Source: Pedobacter frigiditerrae (GTDB taxonomy: Bacteria > Bacteroidota > Bacteroidia > Sphingobacteriales > Sphingobacteriaceae). From it: a DNA stretch of 64,000 nucleotides. The notes below the pieces were generated by a model. The model made no database searches. It saw only the letters and a program-made list of their open reading frames with translations, and had not been told where the DNA came from. A program made the translations under genes and the position numbers. Below are positions 17,960 to 27,417 of this stretch, in pieces (the stretch's first letter is position 1; each line of letters starts with the position of its first letter). Location: the NCBI RefSeq assembly GCF_032678705.1, contig NZ_JAVTSS010000001.1:1426001-1490000 (forward strand). Direction: 5' to 3'.

Positions 17960-18847
17960 TTATAAAAACTTGGCAGCAACTTTTGCTTCTTTAATACCAT
18001 TACTATAGTCGTAAAATCCTTCACCAGATTTAATCCCTTTTTTACCCGCCATTACCATATTTACCAATAGCGGACAAGGCGCATATTTAGGATTTCCGAA
18101 ACCTTGGTTTAATACATTTAAAATTGCCAAACATACATCAAGGCCAATAAAATCTGCTAACTGTAATGGTCCCATCGGGTGTGCCATACCTAACTTCATT
18201 ACTGTATCAATCTCATCAACTCCTGCAACACCTTCATGCAAAGTATAAACGGCCTCATTTATCATTGGCATTAATATTCTGTTTGCCACAAAGCCAGGAT
18301 AATCATTCACTTCAACAGGAATTTTACCAATGACCTTAGAAAGCTCCATTACTTGAAAAGTGGTGTCATCACTGGTTGCATAACCTTTGATTACTTCTAC
18401 CAATTTCATCACAGGAACGGGGTTCATGAAATGCATACCAATTACTTTATCACCACGATTGGTAACGGAAGCAATTTGGGTAATAGAAATGGAAGAAGTA
18501 TTGCTTGCCAAAATGGCTTCAGGTTTGGCAAATTGGTCCAAATCCTTAAATATTTTTAATTTAAGTTCTATGTTTTCTGTTGCTGCTTCAACAATTAAAT
18601 CAGCATTCTCTACGCCTGTTTGTAAATCAGTAACCGTTGTAATATTAGCTAATGTTGCTTCCTTTGCTTCTTCAGTTAATGTTCCTTTGACTATTTGCCT
18701 TTCTAGATTTTTAGTAATGGTTGCTATTGCTCTTCCTAAAGCATCAAGATTAATGTCTACTAATTTTACTTGATAACCAAATTGCGCAAATGTGTGTGCA
18801 ATTCCATTACCCATTGTACCAGAACCAATTACTGCTATGTTTTTCAT
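17960..18847 (-). CDS. 3-hydroxyacyl-CoA (3-hydroxybutyryl-CoA) dehydrogenase
   Basis: The 295-residue enzyme oxidises 3-hydroxyacyl-CoA to 3-oxoacyl-CoA with NAD. The N-terminal Rossmann motif GSGTMGNGIA, the block ASNTSSISIT, the catalytic HFMNPVPVMKLVE and the C-terminal dimerisation domain (GMAHPMGPLQLADFIGLDV) are all present. It is the stand-alone form, as in 3-hydroxybutyryl-CoA dehydrogenases, not a fusion with crotonase. The ATG at 18847 was preferred to 18862 because it places MKNIAVIG directly at the Rossmann strand. Likely role: short-chain fatty acid or amino acid breakdown. Confidence 0.92.
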   Translation of the reverse strand: MKNIAVIGSGTMGNGIAHTFAQFGYQVKLVDINLDALGRAIATITKNLERQIVKGTLTEEAKEATLANITTVTDLQTGVENADLIVEAATENIELKLKIFKDLDQFAKPEAILASNTSSISITQIASVTNRGDKVIGMHFMNPVPVMKLVEVIKGYATSDDTTFQVMELSKVIGKIPVEVNDYPGFVANRILMPMINEAVYTLHEGVAGVDEIDTVMKLGMAHPMGPLQLADFIGLDVCLAILNVLNQGFGNPKYAPCPLLVNMVMAGKKGIKSGEGFYDYSNGIKEAKVAAKFL

Positions 18848-19138
18848 ACCATAAATTATCAAGAAGCAAATCTATATTAAAAGTAGTACTATGAAAGAAT
18901 TTTATCAGATTTTGTAAATTTTTAGATCGTTATATATTAAATACTGATGCTTTTTTGAGTTTAAAAAAAATCGATTTAGTATTTAAAATTTGTTGGGTTT
19001 TATGATAATATTTAAAAAACTGGATGTTTAAACATTATAAAAAAAACTTTTTCTTTGTAAAAATAATATTGCAATACAATATCGATAGCTGTATATTGCG
19101 CTCTATTTTTTTAAAAATTTAACATTAAATTAACTTAA
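18848..19138. other. A/T-rich intergenic region upstream of the first SusC gene
   Basis: No gene is evident. It carries an inverted repeat GCAATA (19071-19076) with TATTGC (19094-19099), and an inexact -7-like box TAATATTG at 19064-19071. It probably holds the susC promoter and a regulator or structure site, but I cannot place the start of transcription. Confidence 0.5.
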
Positions 19139-22100
19139 ATGAAACAAAAATTACTAAAATTATTTGTTTTGAGCTTGCTTGCTATTAGTACAGCATTTGC
19201 ACAAAGCAAAAAGATTACCGGTAAAGTTTTAGGTGCGGAAGATGGTCTTCCAATTCCTGGAGTTTCCGTAAAAATTAAAGGTACTAATACTGCCGTTCAA
19301 ACTGAAAACAATGGTACTTATAGTATTACCGTACCAAGTTCAGAAACAGTTTTGGTTTATTCTTACTTGTCTTATGTAACTATTGAAAAGAGTGTTGGCA
19401 ACCAAACAACTATTAATGTTTCTTTAGAAACGGCAACAAACACTTTGAATCAGGTAGTTGTTGTGGCTTATGGTACACAAAAGAAAAGTGCAATTACTGG
19501 TTCTGTAGCAACTATTGGAGCTGCTGACATTGAAAAGCGTACAGTTACCAATGCAACTCAATTGTTGCAAGGTGCATCTCCTGGAGTATTAACTACCTCT
19601 GGAAATGGCCAACCAGGTACTAATACGACAATCCGTTTACGTGGTTTCGGTTCTTTTGCTGCATCAAGTAGTCCTCTAGTCGTTTTAGATGGATCACAAT
19701 ATGATGGAAGTATTGGTGATATTAATGTGAATGATATCGACAACATCTCAATCTTGAAAGATGCATCTTCATCTGCCTTGTATGGTGCTAGAGCTGCAAA
19801 TGGTGTAATTATCATTACCACAAAAAGAGGTAAATCAGGGTCATCTAGTCTTAATGCGACTATTAACCAAGGTTTTTCTGAAAGAGGGACACCCGAATAT
19901 AACAGATTAGATGCTTATCAGTACTATCCAGCTTACTGGCAAGCTATTAAAAATAACTTGATGTTCACTGCATCTCCTGCTCAAACAGAAGCTGTTGCTT
20001 CTCAGAATGCAACAAATACAGTGGCTACTAACTTGGTTTACAATCCTTTTAATGTTCCAAATAATCAAGTAGTTGGCTTAGATGGTATGCTTAACCCAAA
20101 TGCGTCGTTACTGTATGATGAATTTGATTGGTTTAAACCGATGACAAGAACGGGTAAAAGAACGGATGCGAATATGAGTTTCTCAGGAAAAACTGAGAAA
20201 GCTGATTATTTCGTATCATTAGGTTATTTGAAAGACAATGGATACATTATTAAATCAGATTTTAAAAGATTTAACGGACGTATTAATGTTAATGGACAGA
20301 TTAAGCCTTGGTTAAAAACTGGTTTAAATTTATCTGCATCACTTACTGATTTAAACAATGCTTTTGATAGTGCAACAGGTAATGCTTCTAGTTTTGTAAA
20401 TGCGTTTAGCTTTGCGAGAGGTATGGGGCCAATTTATCCAGTTCACGCTCGTTCAGCTAGTGGCTCAACTATTTTTAACCCTCTTACAGGAGAGGACTGG
20501 TATGATTTTGGTCAACATCCAGGAGCGGTTAATCGTCCAACAGGAGCATCAGCAGGTAGGCACGTAATTTATGAGACAATGCTAAATGATAACTTGGCTA
20601 GAAGAAATAATTTTGGTGCTAGAACTTATGTTGATGTTACATTCTTAAAAGATTTCACTTTTACACCTGCGATTAATATCGATATTAGAAGCAACGTAAC
20701 AAATCAATACCAAAATCCTTTGGTAGGTGATGGAGCTTCTGTAAATGGTCTTGCATCATATGCTACTAACACTGTTAAATCTTATACATTTAACCAAATC
20801 TTAAACTATAGAAAAATGCTAGGTAGCCATAATATCACCGCCACATTAGGTCACGAAAATTATGATTATACAATCAGATCTTTCTCTGGAAGTAAAACTA
20901 GCCAAACCGCTAGAGGAAACACTGAGTTAGCAAACTTTGTTACAATTAGTGGCTTAACAGGAAATAGAGATCTGGATAGAATTGAATCTTATTTTTCTAG
21001 AGCAACTTACAATTACAATGAAAAATATTTTTTGGAGGGATCGGTTAGAAGAGATGGAAGTTCTAGATTTGCTGCTGCAAAAAGATGGGGAACATTTTTC
21101 TCTGCAGGAGCCTCATGGAGTATTATTAAAGAAGATTTCATGAAAAACTTGAATTGGGTTAGTGATTTAAGATTGAAAGCTTCTTATGGTGAAGTTGGAA
21201 ACAATGCTTTAGATACTTTCTATGCTTATGATGCTTTTTATGACCTAGGTTTTAACAACAGTAGTGAGCCAGGTGTATTGCTTTCAAGTTTAGCAGCACC
21301 TAATTTAAAATGGGAAACATCTAAAACATTAAACTTAGGTTTATCTTTTGGATTTCTTAAAAACAGAATATTAGGAGAACTAGAATACTTTAAGAGAGGT
21401 TCAGGAGAATTGCTTTTCAGTATTCCAAAACCATTATCTAATGCTGTTACTTCTGAGTTAGCAAATATTGGTTCAATGGAAAATAGAGGTTGGGAACTTC
21501 AGCTAAGCGGCGATATTTTAAGAACCAAAAACTTTAACTGGAATTTGTTAACCAACTGGACAATATTTAAAAATGAAATTACTGCATTACCTGTTGAAAC
21601 ACCAACCATAATTTCTGGTACAAAGAGAAGGGAAGTTGGTCAAGATATTTATGCTTTTTGGTTGAGACAATATGCGGGTGTAGATCCTAATGATGGTTCT
21701 GCATTATATATTCCAGCAGATGGAACTGCTGCTTCAAACATTAGAACGGTAAATGGTGTTCAGTATGTAACAAACCAAACCTTTGCTAAATTCGCTTACT
21801 CTGGAACCGCAATCCCAGATTTATCTGGATCATTTACCAATACATTTACTTACAAAGATTTATCATTATCTTTCTTAATTAACTATCAAATTGGTGGAAA
21901 GTTCTATGATAGTGTTTATCAAGGTTTAATGAGCCTTAGTTATGGCTCTGCATTACATGCTGATGCTGCTGGAGCTTGGACCACTACCAATAAAACTAGT
22001 CAAATCCCTCGCTTAGATTATGGTAACACTACTAACATTAATGCTGCTTCTAGCAGGTGGTTAGTTGATGCATCATATATAAACTTTGCTAACGTAAATC

Positions 22101-22294
22101 TTTCTTACAGATTGCCTAAATCGCTACTAAGTAAGATTGATGTTGCTGGTGCAAAAGTATTTTTTACGGGAGAGAATTTAGGGACAATTTCTAAGAGAAG
22201 AGGATTAGATCCAAGACAATCATTTGATGGTGTAAATGGTGCAACTTATTTGTCGGGCAGAATTTATAGTTTTGGTTTAAGTCTTTCACTATAA
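19139..22294 (+). CDS. SusC/RagA family TonB-dependent outer membrane receptor
   Basis: The 1051-residue protein has a signal peptide (to about STAFAQ), a CarboxypepD_reg-like domain starting KKITGKVLGAEDG, a TonB-contact region around NQVVVVAYGTQKK, a plug domain (with ALYGARAANGVIIITTKRGK) and a C-terminal 22-strand barrel ending in aromatic-rich FGLSLSL. It imports bulky oligomers with its SusD partner, encoded 19 bases downstream. No enzyme, anti-sigma or sensor gene accompanies the pair, so the substrate is unknown. Confidence 0.96.
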   Translation: MKQKLLKLFVLSLLAISTAFAQSKKITGKVLGAEDGLPIPGVSVKIKGTNTAVQTENNGTYSITVPSSETVLVYSYLSYVTIEKSVGNQTTINVSLETATNTLNQVVVVAYGTQKKSAITGSVATIGAADIEKRTVTNATQLLQGASPGVLTTSGNGQPGTNTTIRLRGFGSFAASSSPLVVLDGSQYDGSIGDINVNDIDNISILKDASSSALYGARAANGVIIITTKRGKSGSSSLNATINQGFSERGTPEYNRLDAYQYYPAYWQAIKNNLMFTASPAQTEAVASQNATNTVATNLVYNPFNVPNNQVVGLDGMLNPNASLLYDEFDWFKPMTRTGKRTDANMSFSGKTEKADYFVSLGYLKDNGYIIKSDFKRFNGRINVNGQIKPWLKTGLNLSASLTDLNNAFDSATGNASSFVNAFSFARGMGPIYPVHARSASGSTIFNPLTGEDWYDFGQHPGAVNRPTGASAGRHVIYETMLNDNLARRNNFGARTYVDVTFLKDFTFTPAINIDIRSNVTNQYQNPLVGDGASVNGLASYATNTVKSYTFNQILNYRKMLGSHNITATLGHENYDYTIRSFSGSKTSQTARGNTELANFVTISGLTGNRDLDRIESYFSRATYNYNEKYFLEGSVRRDGSSRFAAAKRWGTFFSAGASWSIIKEDFMKNLNWVSDLRLKASYGEVGNNALDTFYAYDAFYDLGFNNSSEPGVLLSSLAAPNLKWETSKTLNLGLSFGFLKNRILGELEYFKRGSGELLFSIPKPLSNAVTSELANIGSMENRGWELQLSGDILRTKNFNWNLLTNWTIFKNEITALPVETPTIISGTKRREVGQDIYAFWLRQYAGVDPNDGSALYIPADGTAASNIRTVNGVQYVTNQTFAKFAYSGTAIPDLSGSFTNTFTYKDLSLSFLINYQIGGKFYDSVYQGLMSLSYGSALHADAAGAWTTTNKTSQIPRLDYGNTTNINAASSRWLVDASYINFANVNLSYRLPKSLLSKIDVAGAKVFFTGENLGTISKRRGLDPRQSFDGVNGATYLSGRIYSFGLSLSL

Positions 22295-22313
22295 TTAGTT
22301 AATATTTAAAGAG

Positions 22314-23831
22314 ATGAAAAAAATTATTTTATTTTCAGCTGTGGTAGCTTTAGTAGCTATTTCTAGTTGTAAAAAAGAGTATTTGGAAACCGCACCAACT
22401 GATAAAGTTGCTGCTGGAGATGTATTTACAAGTACTACTAATGCAAATACTGTATTAAATGGTATTTACAGATATATGTTCGAAAGAACAACAACTACCA
22501 CAAGTAACGCACAAGGTAAGCCTGGTGTTGCTGGTATCATGTTGGCGATTGATTTTATGGGAGAAGATTTGCATCAAGGTGCTGCTACTTGGTTTACTTC
22601 TACTGGAGAGGGTAATTATGTGGCACCTAGGACTGATACCCATGCTTCTAACATTTGGGTATACAGAACTTTCTATAGAATTATAGGTAATGCAAATGCA
22701 ATTCTTGATAACATCGATGAGGTTCCTGGTCTTGCTGCAGACAAAAATAGAATTAAGGCAGAAGCTTTAACATTAAGGGCTTATGCTTATTCTTATCTAG
22801 TTCAATTTTATGGAAAAAGATACGATGCACTTGCAAAGCCTAACAACCAATTAGCTGTTCCTTTATTGTTGAAATCTACTGATAGTCAAAAACCAAGGGT
22901 AAGTGTTGAGGCTGTTTATACTCAAATCAATGCAGATCTTGATGCAGCAATTGCTTTAAATCTTACAACAAAAGTAAGTAAGAGTCATGCTGACGTTTGG
23001 GTTGCTAAAGGTTTAAAAGCTAGGGTTGCTTTAACTATGGGCGACTATGCAACTGCAATTACATATGCAAAACAAATTATTGACGGTAACGCATATCCAT
23101 TAATGGATGCAGCAGCCTATCAAAGTGGATTTAATAATGCACCATCTTTATCTGAAGTAATGTGGGCAATGATGCCTAATTTAGAACAAGGTGATACATT
23201 TGGTTCTTTCTTTGCTCAAATTGCATACAATGCAAATACAACTTATCAAAGAGGTACACCAAAAAGAATTAACTCTGCTTTATACGCTCAAATTCCAGCA
23301 ACTGATGTAAGAGCTAAAATGTGGGAACCAGCACCAACAGCAACAAACTTCCCATTACCTGCAACTACATTTGTTAGACAGCCTTTTATGAGCAGAAAAT
23401 ATTCTGTTAAAACAGTTGGTGACCCATCTTTAGGAGATGTGCCAATTATGAGGACTTCAGAAATGTACTTAATCCTAGCTGAGGCCTATGCTAAATCTGC
23501 TGTGCCCCAAACATTGTTAGCTCAACAAGCATTATACACTTTGAATTTCAAAAGAAATCCAAACTATGTAATTTCTACAAGTACGGGTGCAACGTTGATT
23601 AATGAGATTTTAACTTATAGAAGGATTGAACTTTGGGGTGAAGGTTTCAGATATTTAGATTTGAAACGCTTAAATCTGCCATTAGATAGAACGACAGCAA
23701 ATGTTCCTAACTTTACTGCTGCATCTGTAGCAAATTTCTTGCAATTACCAGCTGGAGATGTAAGATGGGAGTGGTTTATTCCTAGATCTGAGATTGATGC
23801 AAATCCAAATATTGGACCTCAAAATCCATAA
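22314..23831 (+). CDS. SusD/RagB family nutrient-binding outer membrane lipoprotein
   Basis: The 505-residue lipoprotein has the lipobox cysteine at C19 (AISSCKK) followed by YLETAPTDK, typical of SusD proteins. TPR-like helices (EALTLRAYAYSYLVQFYGK) and the C-terminal RRIELWGEGFRYLDLKRL block are diagnostic. It caps the SusC barrel and binds ligand at the cell surface. It follows susC directly and is closed by a strong bidirectional terminator, so the operon holds only this pair. Confidence 0.96.
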   Translation: MKKIILFSAVVALVAISSCKKEYLETAPTDKVAAGDVFTSTTNANTVLNGIYRYMFERTTTTTSNAQGKPGVAGIMLAIDFMGEDLHQGAATWFTSTGEGNYVAPRTDTHASNIWVYRTFYRIIGNANAILDNIDEVPGLAADKNRIKAEALTLRAYAYSYLVQFYGKRYDALAKPNNQLAVPLLLKSTDSQKPRVSVEAVYTQINADLDAAIALNLTTKVSKSHADVWVAKGLKARVALTMGDYATAITYAKQIIDGNAYPLMDAAAYQSGFNNAPSLSEVMWAMMPNLEQGDTFGSFFAQIAYNANTTYQRGTPKRINSALYAQIPATDVRAKMWEPAPTATNFPLPATTFVRQPFMSRKYSVKTVGDPSLGDVPIMRTSEMYLILAEAYAKSAVPQTLLAQQALYTLNFKRNPNYVISTSTGATLINEILTYRRIELWGEGFRYLDLKRLNLPLDRTTANVPNFTAASVANFLQLPAGDVRWEWFIPRSEIDANPNIGPQNP

Positions 23832-23846
23832 TATTAATAACCTAAC

Positions 23847-23875
23847 AAAAAACCCGCATATGCGGGTTTTTTTTG
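23847..23875. terminator. Bidirectional Rho-independent terminator
   Basis: Perfect stem AAACCCGCA / TGCGGGTTT with A-rich left and T-rich right flanks between the convergent susD and pdxH genes; it can act on both strands. Confidence 0.9.
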
Positions 23876-23877
23876 TT

Positions 23878-24528
23878 TTAAGGCGCTAATCTATTCGTCT
23901 GCCATTTACCGTTAATCAAATCATATTTAATTCTATCATGTAAACGGCTTGTTCTGCCTTGCCAAAACTCTATAGACGTTGGTTTAACAATGTATCCGCC
24001 CCAATGCGCTGGTTTTGGAATTGTTTTACCTTCATATTGAGTAGTTAATTCTTCTACCTTGTTTTCTAATAGTTGCCTATCAGTTATAATTTGACTTTGA
24101 GGAGAAACTATTGCGCCGATTTGACTGCCAATTGGTCTAGAATGGAAATATTTTTCTGAAGCTTCTTTAGATAATTTCTCAATCTTACCTTCAATACGAA
24201 CTTGTCTTTCTAGCTCTGCCCAAAAGAAAACTAAACAAGCTTGTGGGTTTTTCTTAATCTCTTTGCCTTTTGTACTTAAGTAATTGGTGTAGAAACTGAA
24301 ACCATTTTCATCAAATCCTTTTAACAAAACGATACGGGCATTAGGTTTGCCAGATTTATCAGCAGTTGCCAAAGTCATTACATTTGGCTCATATAATTGA
24401 GCATCCATTGCTGCAGCAAACCACTTTTCGAATTGTTTAATTGGGTTTTTATCTGCATCCTTTTCGCTTAACTCTGCAGATCGATAGTCTTGTCGCAAAC
24501 TTTGTATCATTTCTTTTGTTAGTTCCAT
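23878..24528 (-). CDS. pdxH: Pyridoxamine 5'-phosphate oxidase
   Basis: PdxH uses FMN and oxygen to convert pyridoxamine or pyridoxine 5'-phosphate to pyridoxal 5'-phosphate. The 216-residue length is normal. Family blocks are present: RIVLLKGFDENGFSFYTNY (FMN binding), the SRPIGSQIGAIVSPQS region, PKPAHWGGYIVKP, and the C-terminal EFWQGRTSRLHDR ending LAP. An exact TATTTTTG -7 box lies four bases before the ATG, suggesting a leaderless transcript. It stands alone, divergent from the YqgE gene. Confidence 0.97.
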   Translation of the reverse strand: MELTKEMIQSLRQDYRSAELSEKDADKNPIKQFEKWFAAAMDAQLYEPNVMTLATADKSGKPNARIVLLKGFDENGFSFYTNYLSTKGKEIKKNPQACLVFFWAELERQVRIEGKIEKLSKEASEKYFHSRPIGSQIGAIVSPQSQIITDRQLLENKVEELTTQYEGKTIPKPAHWGGYIVKPTSIEFWQGRTSRLHDRIKYDLINGKWQTNRLAP

Positions 24529-24532
24529 AGCA

Positions 24533-24540
24533 CAAAAATA
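24533..24540 (-). promoter_or_regulatory. -7 promoter box of pdxH
   Basis: Minus-strand TATTTTTG (consensus TAnnTTTG) ends four bases before the pdxH ATG, so the message is probably leaderless. Confidence 0.5.
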
Positions 24541-24656
24541 GACTTTAGTTTTTTCAATTTTTTGATTTAGAATATAATTTTGTTTGATTATGCTTATAAT
24601 ACAATTGTTATTCTGCTACATTTTGTATAATCATTCTGGTTTCTTAATTTTCACAA

Positions 24657-25220
24657 ATGTTAAGCAAAGTAATACCTTCTACCGGAAAACTACTGATATC
24701 AGAGCCGTTTTTGAATGACCCAAATTTTAAACGTTCGGTTGTTTTAATGGCAGAACACAGTGAGGAAGGTACTTTAGGTTTTATTTTAAATCATCCAAGC
24801 CAGTTTTTATTAAAGGATTTGGTTCCCGATTTATGGGAAGCAGATTTCCCTGTTTTTATTGGCGGACCAGTAGAAGTGGATACCATCCATTTTATTCATC
24901 GTTGTTATGATAAATTAAACAGTGGAGAAGAAATCGCAAAAGGAATTTACTGGGGTGGAAACTTTGAAACACTTAAAATATTGGTGAACAATAATAGCAT
25001 TTCAACTGATGAAGTAAAGTTTTTTCTAGGTTATTCTGGTTGGGGTATAGATCAACTGACTGAAGAGATCAATGAAAATACTTGGATAGTTTCCGACCAG
25101 TTCCATCAAGATGTTGTCTTTTCACACAATGAAGAAGAACTTTGGAGAGAAGTTATCATCAACTTGGGTCCAAAGTACGCTCACGTTAGTAATTTCCCTA
25201 TTGATCCGAGTTTGAATTAG
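24657..25220 (+). CDS. YqgE/AlgH family protein
   Basis: The 187-residue protein matches the YqgE/AlgH (DUF179) family throughout: GKLLISEPFLNDPNFKRSVV at the N-terminus, GTLGFILNHPS, the FIGGPVE motif, and FLGYSGWGIDQL in the C-terminal half. The structure of the family is known but its biochemical role is not settled; AlgH has been tied to alginate regulation in Pseudomonas. It is transcribed alone, convergent with purE. Confidence 0.93.
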   Translation: MLSKVIPSTGKLLISEPFLNDPNFKRSVVLMAEHSEEGTLGFILNHPSQFLLKDLVPDLWEADFPVFIGGPVEVDTIHFIHRCYDKLNSGEEIAKGIYWGGNFETLKILVNNNSISTDEVKFFLGYSGWGIDQLTEEINENTWIVSDQFHQDVVFSHNEEELWREVIINLGPKYAHVSNFPIDPSLN

Positions 25221-25280
25221 TTTGGAGTTGAGAGTTTTTAGTTTGGAGTGCTTTAAACTCCCAACTCCTTACTCCAAACT
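25219..25280. repeat. Inverted/direct intergenic repeat at the purE 3' end
   Basis: AGTTTGGAGT occurs at 25219-25228 and 25240-25249, and its reverse complement at 25271-25280. The right arm runs into the last codons of purE, and the left arm overlaps the stop codon of the YqgE gene. It can form a hairpin between these convergent genes. Confidence 0.6.
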
Positions 25281-25760
25281 CATCTCACTGGCACTTTCCT
25301 CTACCTTTTTCCTTAATTCATCCTTGTAAGCTTGCATCTTTTGAGCTAAGCTATCATCGGCAGTTGCCAAAATTTGAACAGCCAATAAACCAGCATTTTT
25401 AGCCGCATTTAAAGCAACTGTTGCAACTGGAATACCATTTGGCATTTGCAGAATAGATAAGATAGAATCCCAACCATCAATAGAATTTGAAGATTTAACG
25501 GGAACGCCAATTACTGGCAATGTTGTAATTGATGCAACCATTCCAGGCAAGTGAGCAGCGCCACCAGCACCAGCAATAATCACCTTTAAACCTTTTTGCG
25601 CAGCCTCTTTAGCATAAGTAAACATTCTTTCAGGTGTACGGTGAGCCGAAACTACAGTCATTTCAAATTCAACACCAAATTCCTTACAGATATCAGCAGC
25701 ATCTTGCATCACATTTAAATCAGATTTGCTACCCATTATTATACCTACTCTTGCGCTCAT
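25269..25760 (-). CDS. purE: N5-carboxyaminoimidazole ribonucleotide mutase PurE
   Basis: PurE (class I) moves the carboxylate of N5-CAIR to give CAIR in purine synthesis. The 163-residue protein has the motifs [19 protein letters not shown] (catalytic His) and [13 protein letters not shown], and the loop [14 protein letters not shown]. It lies 88 bases downstream of purK on the same strand, so the pair is probably one operon. The final residues SLE fall in a dispersed intergenic repeat. Confidence 0.97.
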   Translation of the reverse strand: MSARVGIIMGSKSDLNVMQDAADICKEFGVEFEMTVVSAHRTPERMFTYAKEAAQKGLKVIIAGAGGAAHLPGMVASITTLPVIGVPVKSSNSIDGWDSILSILQMPNGIPVATVALNAAKNAGLLAVQILATADDSLAQKMQAYKDELRKKVEESASEMSLE

Positions 25761-25848
25761 ATTTTTATTTTTTGGTAATTCAGTATTTTTTATCGTTTAT
25801 TCTTGTTTGCGATTGTCTCAATTCTCATATCGCACATCTCATATCTAT

Positions 25849-26988
25849 TTATGAAATCACTTTCAAAGTCTGCTGCACATATCTTGCCTTCTCAATAGCG
25901 TGGTCGCGGTTTTGGTCTACAATGGTAATGTGTCCCATTTTGCGGAAAGGTTTGGTATATTTCTTTCCGTATAAATGTACATAAACACCATCAATGGCCA
26001 TTATTTTCTCTAAACCATCGTATTTAGCTAAACCATCGTGACCTTTTTCTCCTAATAAATTAATCATTACAGCATTGCTAATAGAACGAGTATCGCCCAA
26101 TGGTAAATTAAAAATGGAACGTAAATGCTGCTCAAACTGAGAAACATAATTGCCTTCAATAGTTTGGTGCCCGCTATTATGCGGTCTAGGAGCTAATTCA
26201 TTAACCAAAATATCTCCGTTTTTGGTAACGAACATTTCTACTGCCAAAATTCCAGTAACATTTAAGGCAGATGCAATATCAATGGCAATTTTCTCTGCTC
26301 TTTTTTGAATATCGTCAGGGTAAGTTGATGGAGAAATCAAGAATTCTACCAAGTTAGCTTCGGCATTGAATTCCATTTCCACCATCGGGAAGGTTTTCAT
26401 ATCGCCATTTGCATTTCTGGCAACAATAACCGCAATTTCCTTATCAAAATCTACCAATTCTTCAATTAACGATGGTGCTTCAAAAGCGTTATCTACATCG
26501 GCAAGATTGCTGATTTTCATTACACCTTTGCCATCATAACCATCTTTACGTTGTTTTAAAATGTATGGAAAAGGAAAATTTCCATTGGTTAAATCAGCAA
26601 CAGAACTTACCAATTGAAAAGGAGCAGTAGGGATGCCATTTTCTTTAAAAAATTGCTTTTGCACACCTTTATCTTGTATTAAACGAATAACACGAGACTG
26701 GGGAAACACCATTTTACCTTCTTTTTCTAATTGTTCTAGAGCTTCGATGTTAACTTTTTCGATTTCTATGGTAATAATGTCTGCCTTCTTACCGAAGTTG
26801 TAAACCGTATCAAAATCTGTAATAGAACCACACTCAAACTTGTTAGCAATACTTTTGCAAGGTGCATCTGGGTCTGGGTCTAAAACTAAAGTGGTTAAAT
26901 TATAGTTAATGGCCTCTTGTATCAGCATTCTGCCTAGTTGTCCGCCACCTAATATGCCTAATTTTAACTCGCTTATCTGTTTTGCCAT
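25849..26988 (-). CDS. purK: N5-carboxyaminoimidazole ribonucleotide synthase PurK
   Basis: PurK is an ATP-grasp enzyme that makes N5-CAIR from AIR, bicarbonate and ATP, the substrate for PurE. The 379-residue protein starts with a GGGQLGRMLI nucleotide-binding motif and has the ATP-grasp blocks LKQRKDGYDGKGV, EELVDFDKEIAVIVAR and VNELAPRPHNSGH. An exact -7 box lies at 27014-27021, leaving a leader of about 20 bases. purE follows downstream. I see no purine riboswitch in the short leader. Confidence 0.97.
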   Translation of the reverse strand: MAKQISELKLGILGGGQLGRMLIQEAINYNLTTLVLDPDPDAPCKSIANKFECGSITDFDTVYNFGKKADIITIEIEKVNIEALEQLEKEGKMVFPQSRVIRLIQDKGVQKQFFKENGIPTAPFQLVSSVADLTNGNFPFPYILKQRKDGYDGKGVMKISNLADVDNAFEAPSLIEELVDFDKEIAVIVARNANGDMKTFPMVEMEFNAEANLVEFLISPSTYPDDIQKRAEKIAIDIASALNVTGILAVEMFVTKNGDILVNELAPRPHNSGHQTIEGNYVSQFEQHLRSIFNLPLGDTRSISNAVMINLLGEKGHDGLAKYDGLEKIMAIDGVYVHLYGKKYTKPFRKMGHITIVDQNRDHAIEKARYVQQTLKVIS

Positions 26989-27013
26989 TATTTGTAATAG
27001 ATTTTTAGAGACG

Positions 27014-27021
27014 CAAAAATA
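27014..27021 (-). promoter_or_regulatory. -7 promoter box of purK
   Basis: Minus-strand TATTTTTG matches TAnnTTTG exactly, 25 bases before the purK start codon. Confidence 0.5.
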
Positions 27022-27091
27022 ACAAAAAATAAACGCGAATTGGGATTTTGTGAAATCAAGCTTTATCTATTTTTTTGAAGCGCAAGGTTCA

Positions 27092-27202
27092 GTGCTACTA
27101 TTAAAATTTAGTCCCGCCATCCGCTTTACTTCGCCCTGCGTAAACTTTGGCTACGTGTTCGCTACTGTCGCGGCTAGTTAACAAATAATTGTGCTACTAT
27201 TA
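27092..27202. mobile_element. Possible MITE-like insertion
   Basis: A stretch of about 87 bp is flanked by identical 12-bp direct repeats GTGCTACTATTA (27092-27103 and 27191-27202), like a target duplication. Its inner ends are imperfect inverted repeats: TAGTCCCGCCA on the left, and TAGCCGCGACA read inward from the right. It has no coding capacity. Fragments of similar look occur near 14670 and 46330. Confidence 0.45.
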
Positions 27203-27303
27203 CCTGCAAACTTTATGTAAATGAATACAATGTGCGTGGAGACACGCACATTGGCGTCTCGCCTTGGTTCGTGTCTTCAAGAAAAAGAATACTCATATTT
27301 TTT

Positions 27304-27417
27304 GACCTCAGGGAGGTCTTATATTTATAGCTTGATAGTTAATGTAGTATCCGACCCCAGCTGGGGTCGAATGTATCTTTTATAATTTGCTATATATATT
27401 ATCCCCCTGGGATAATA
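27304..27417. repeat. Cluster of three REP-like palindromes
   Basis: GACCTCAGGGAGGTC (27304-27318), the perfect palindrome CGACCCCAGCTGGGGTCG (27352-27369) and TTATCCCCCTGGGATAA (27399-27415) follow each other at about 45-bp intervals, each trailed by an A/T-rich tail. Confidence 0.7.
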
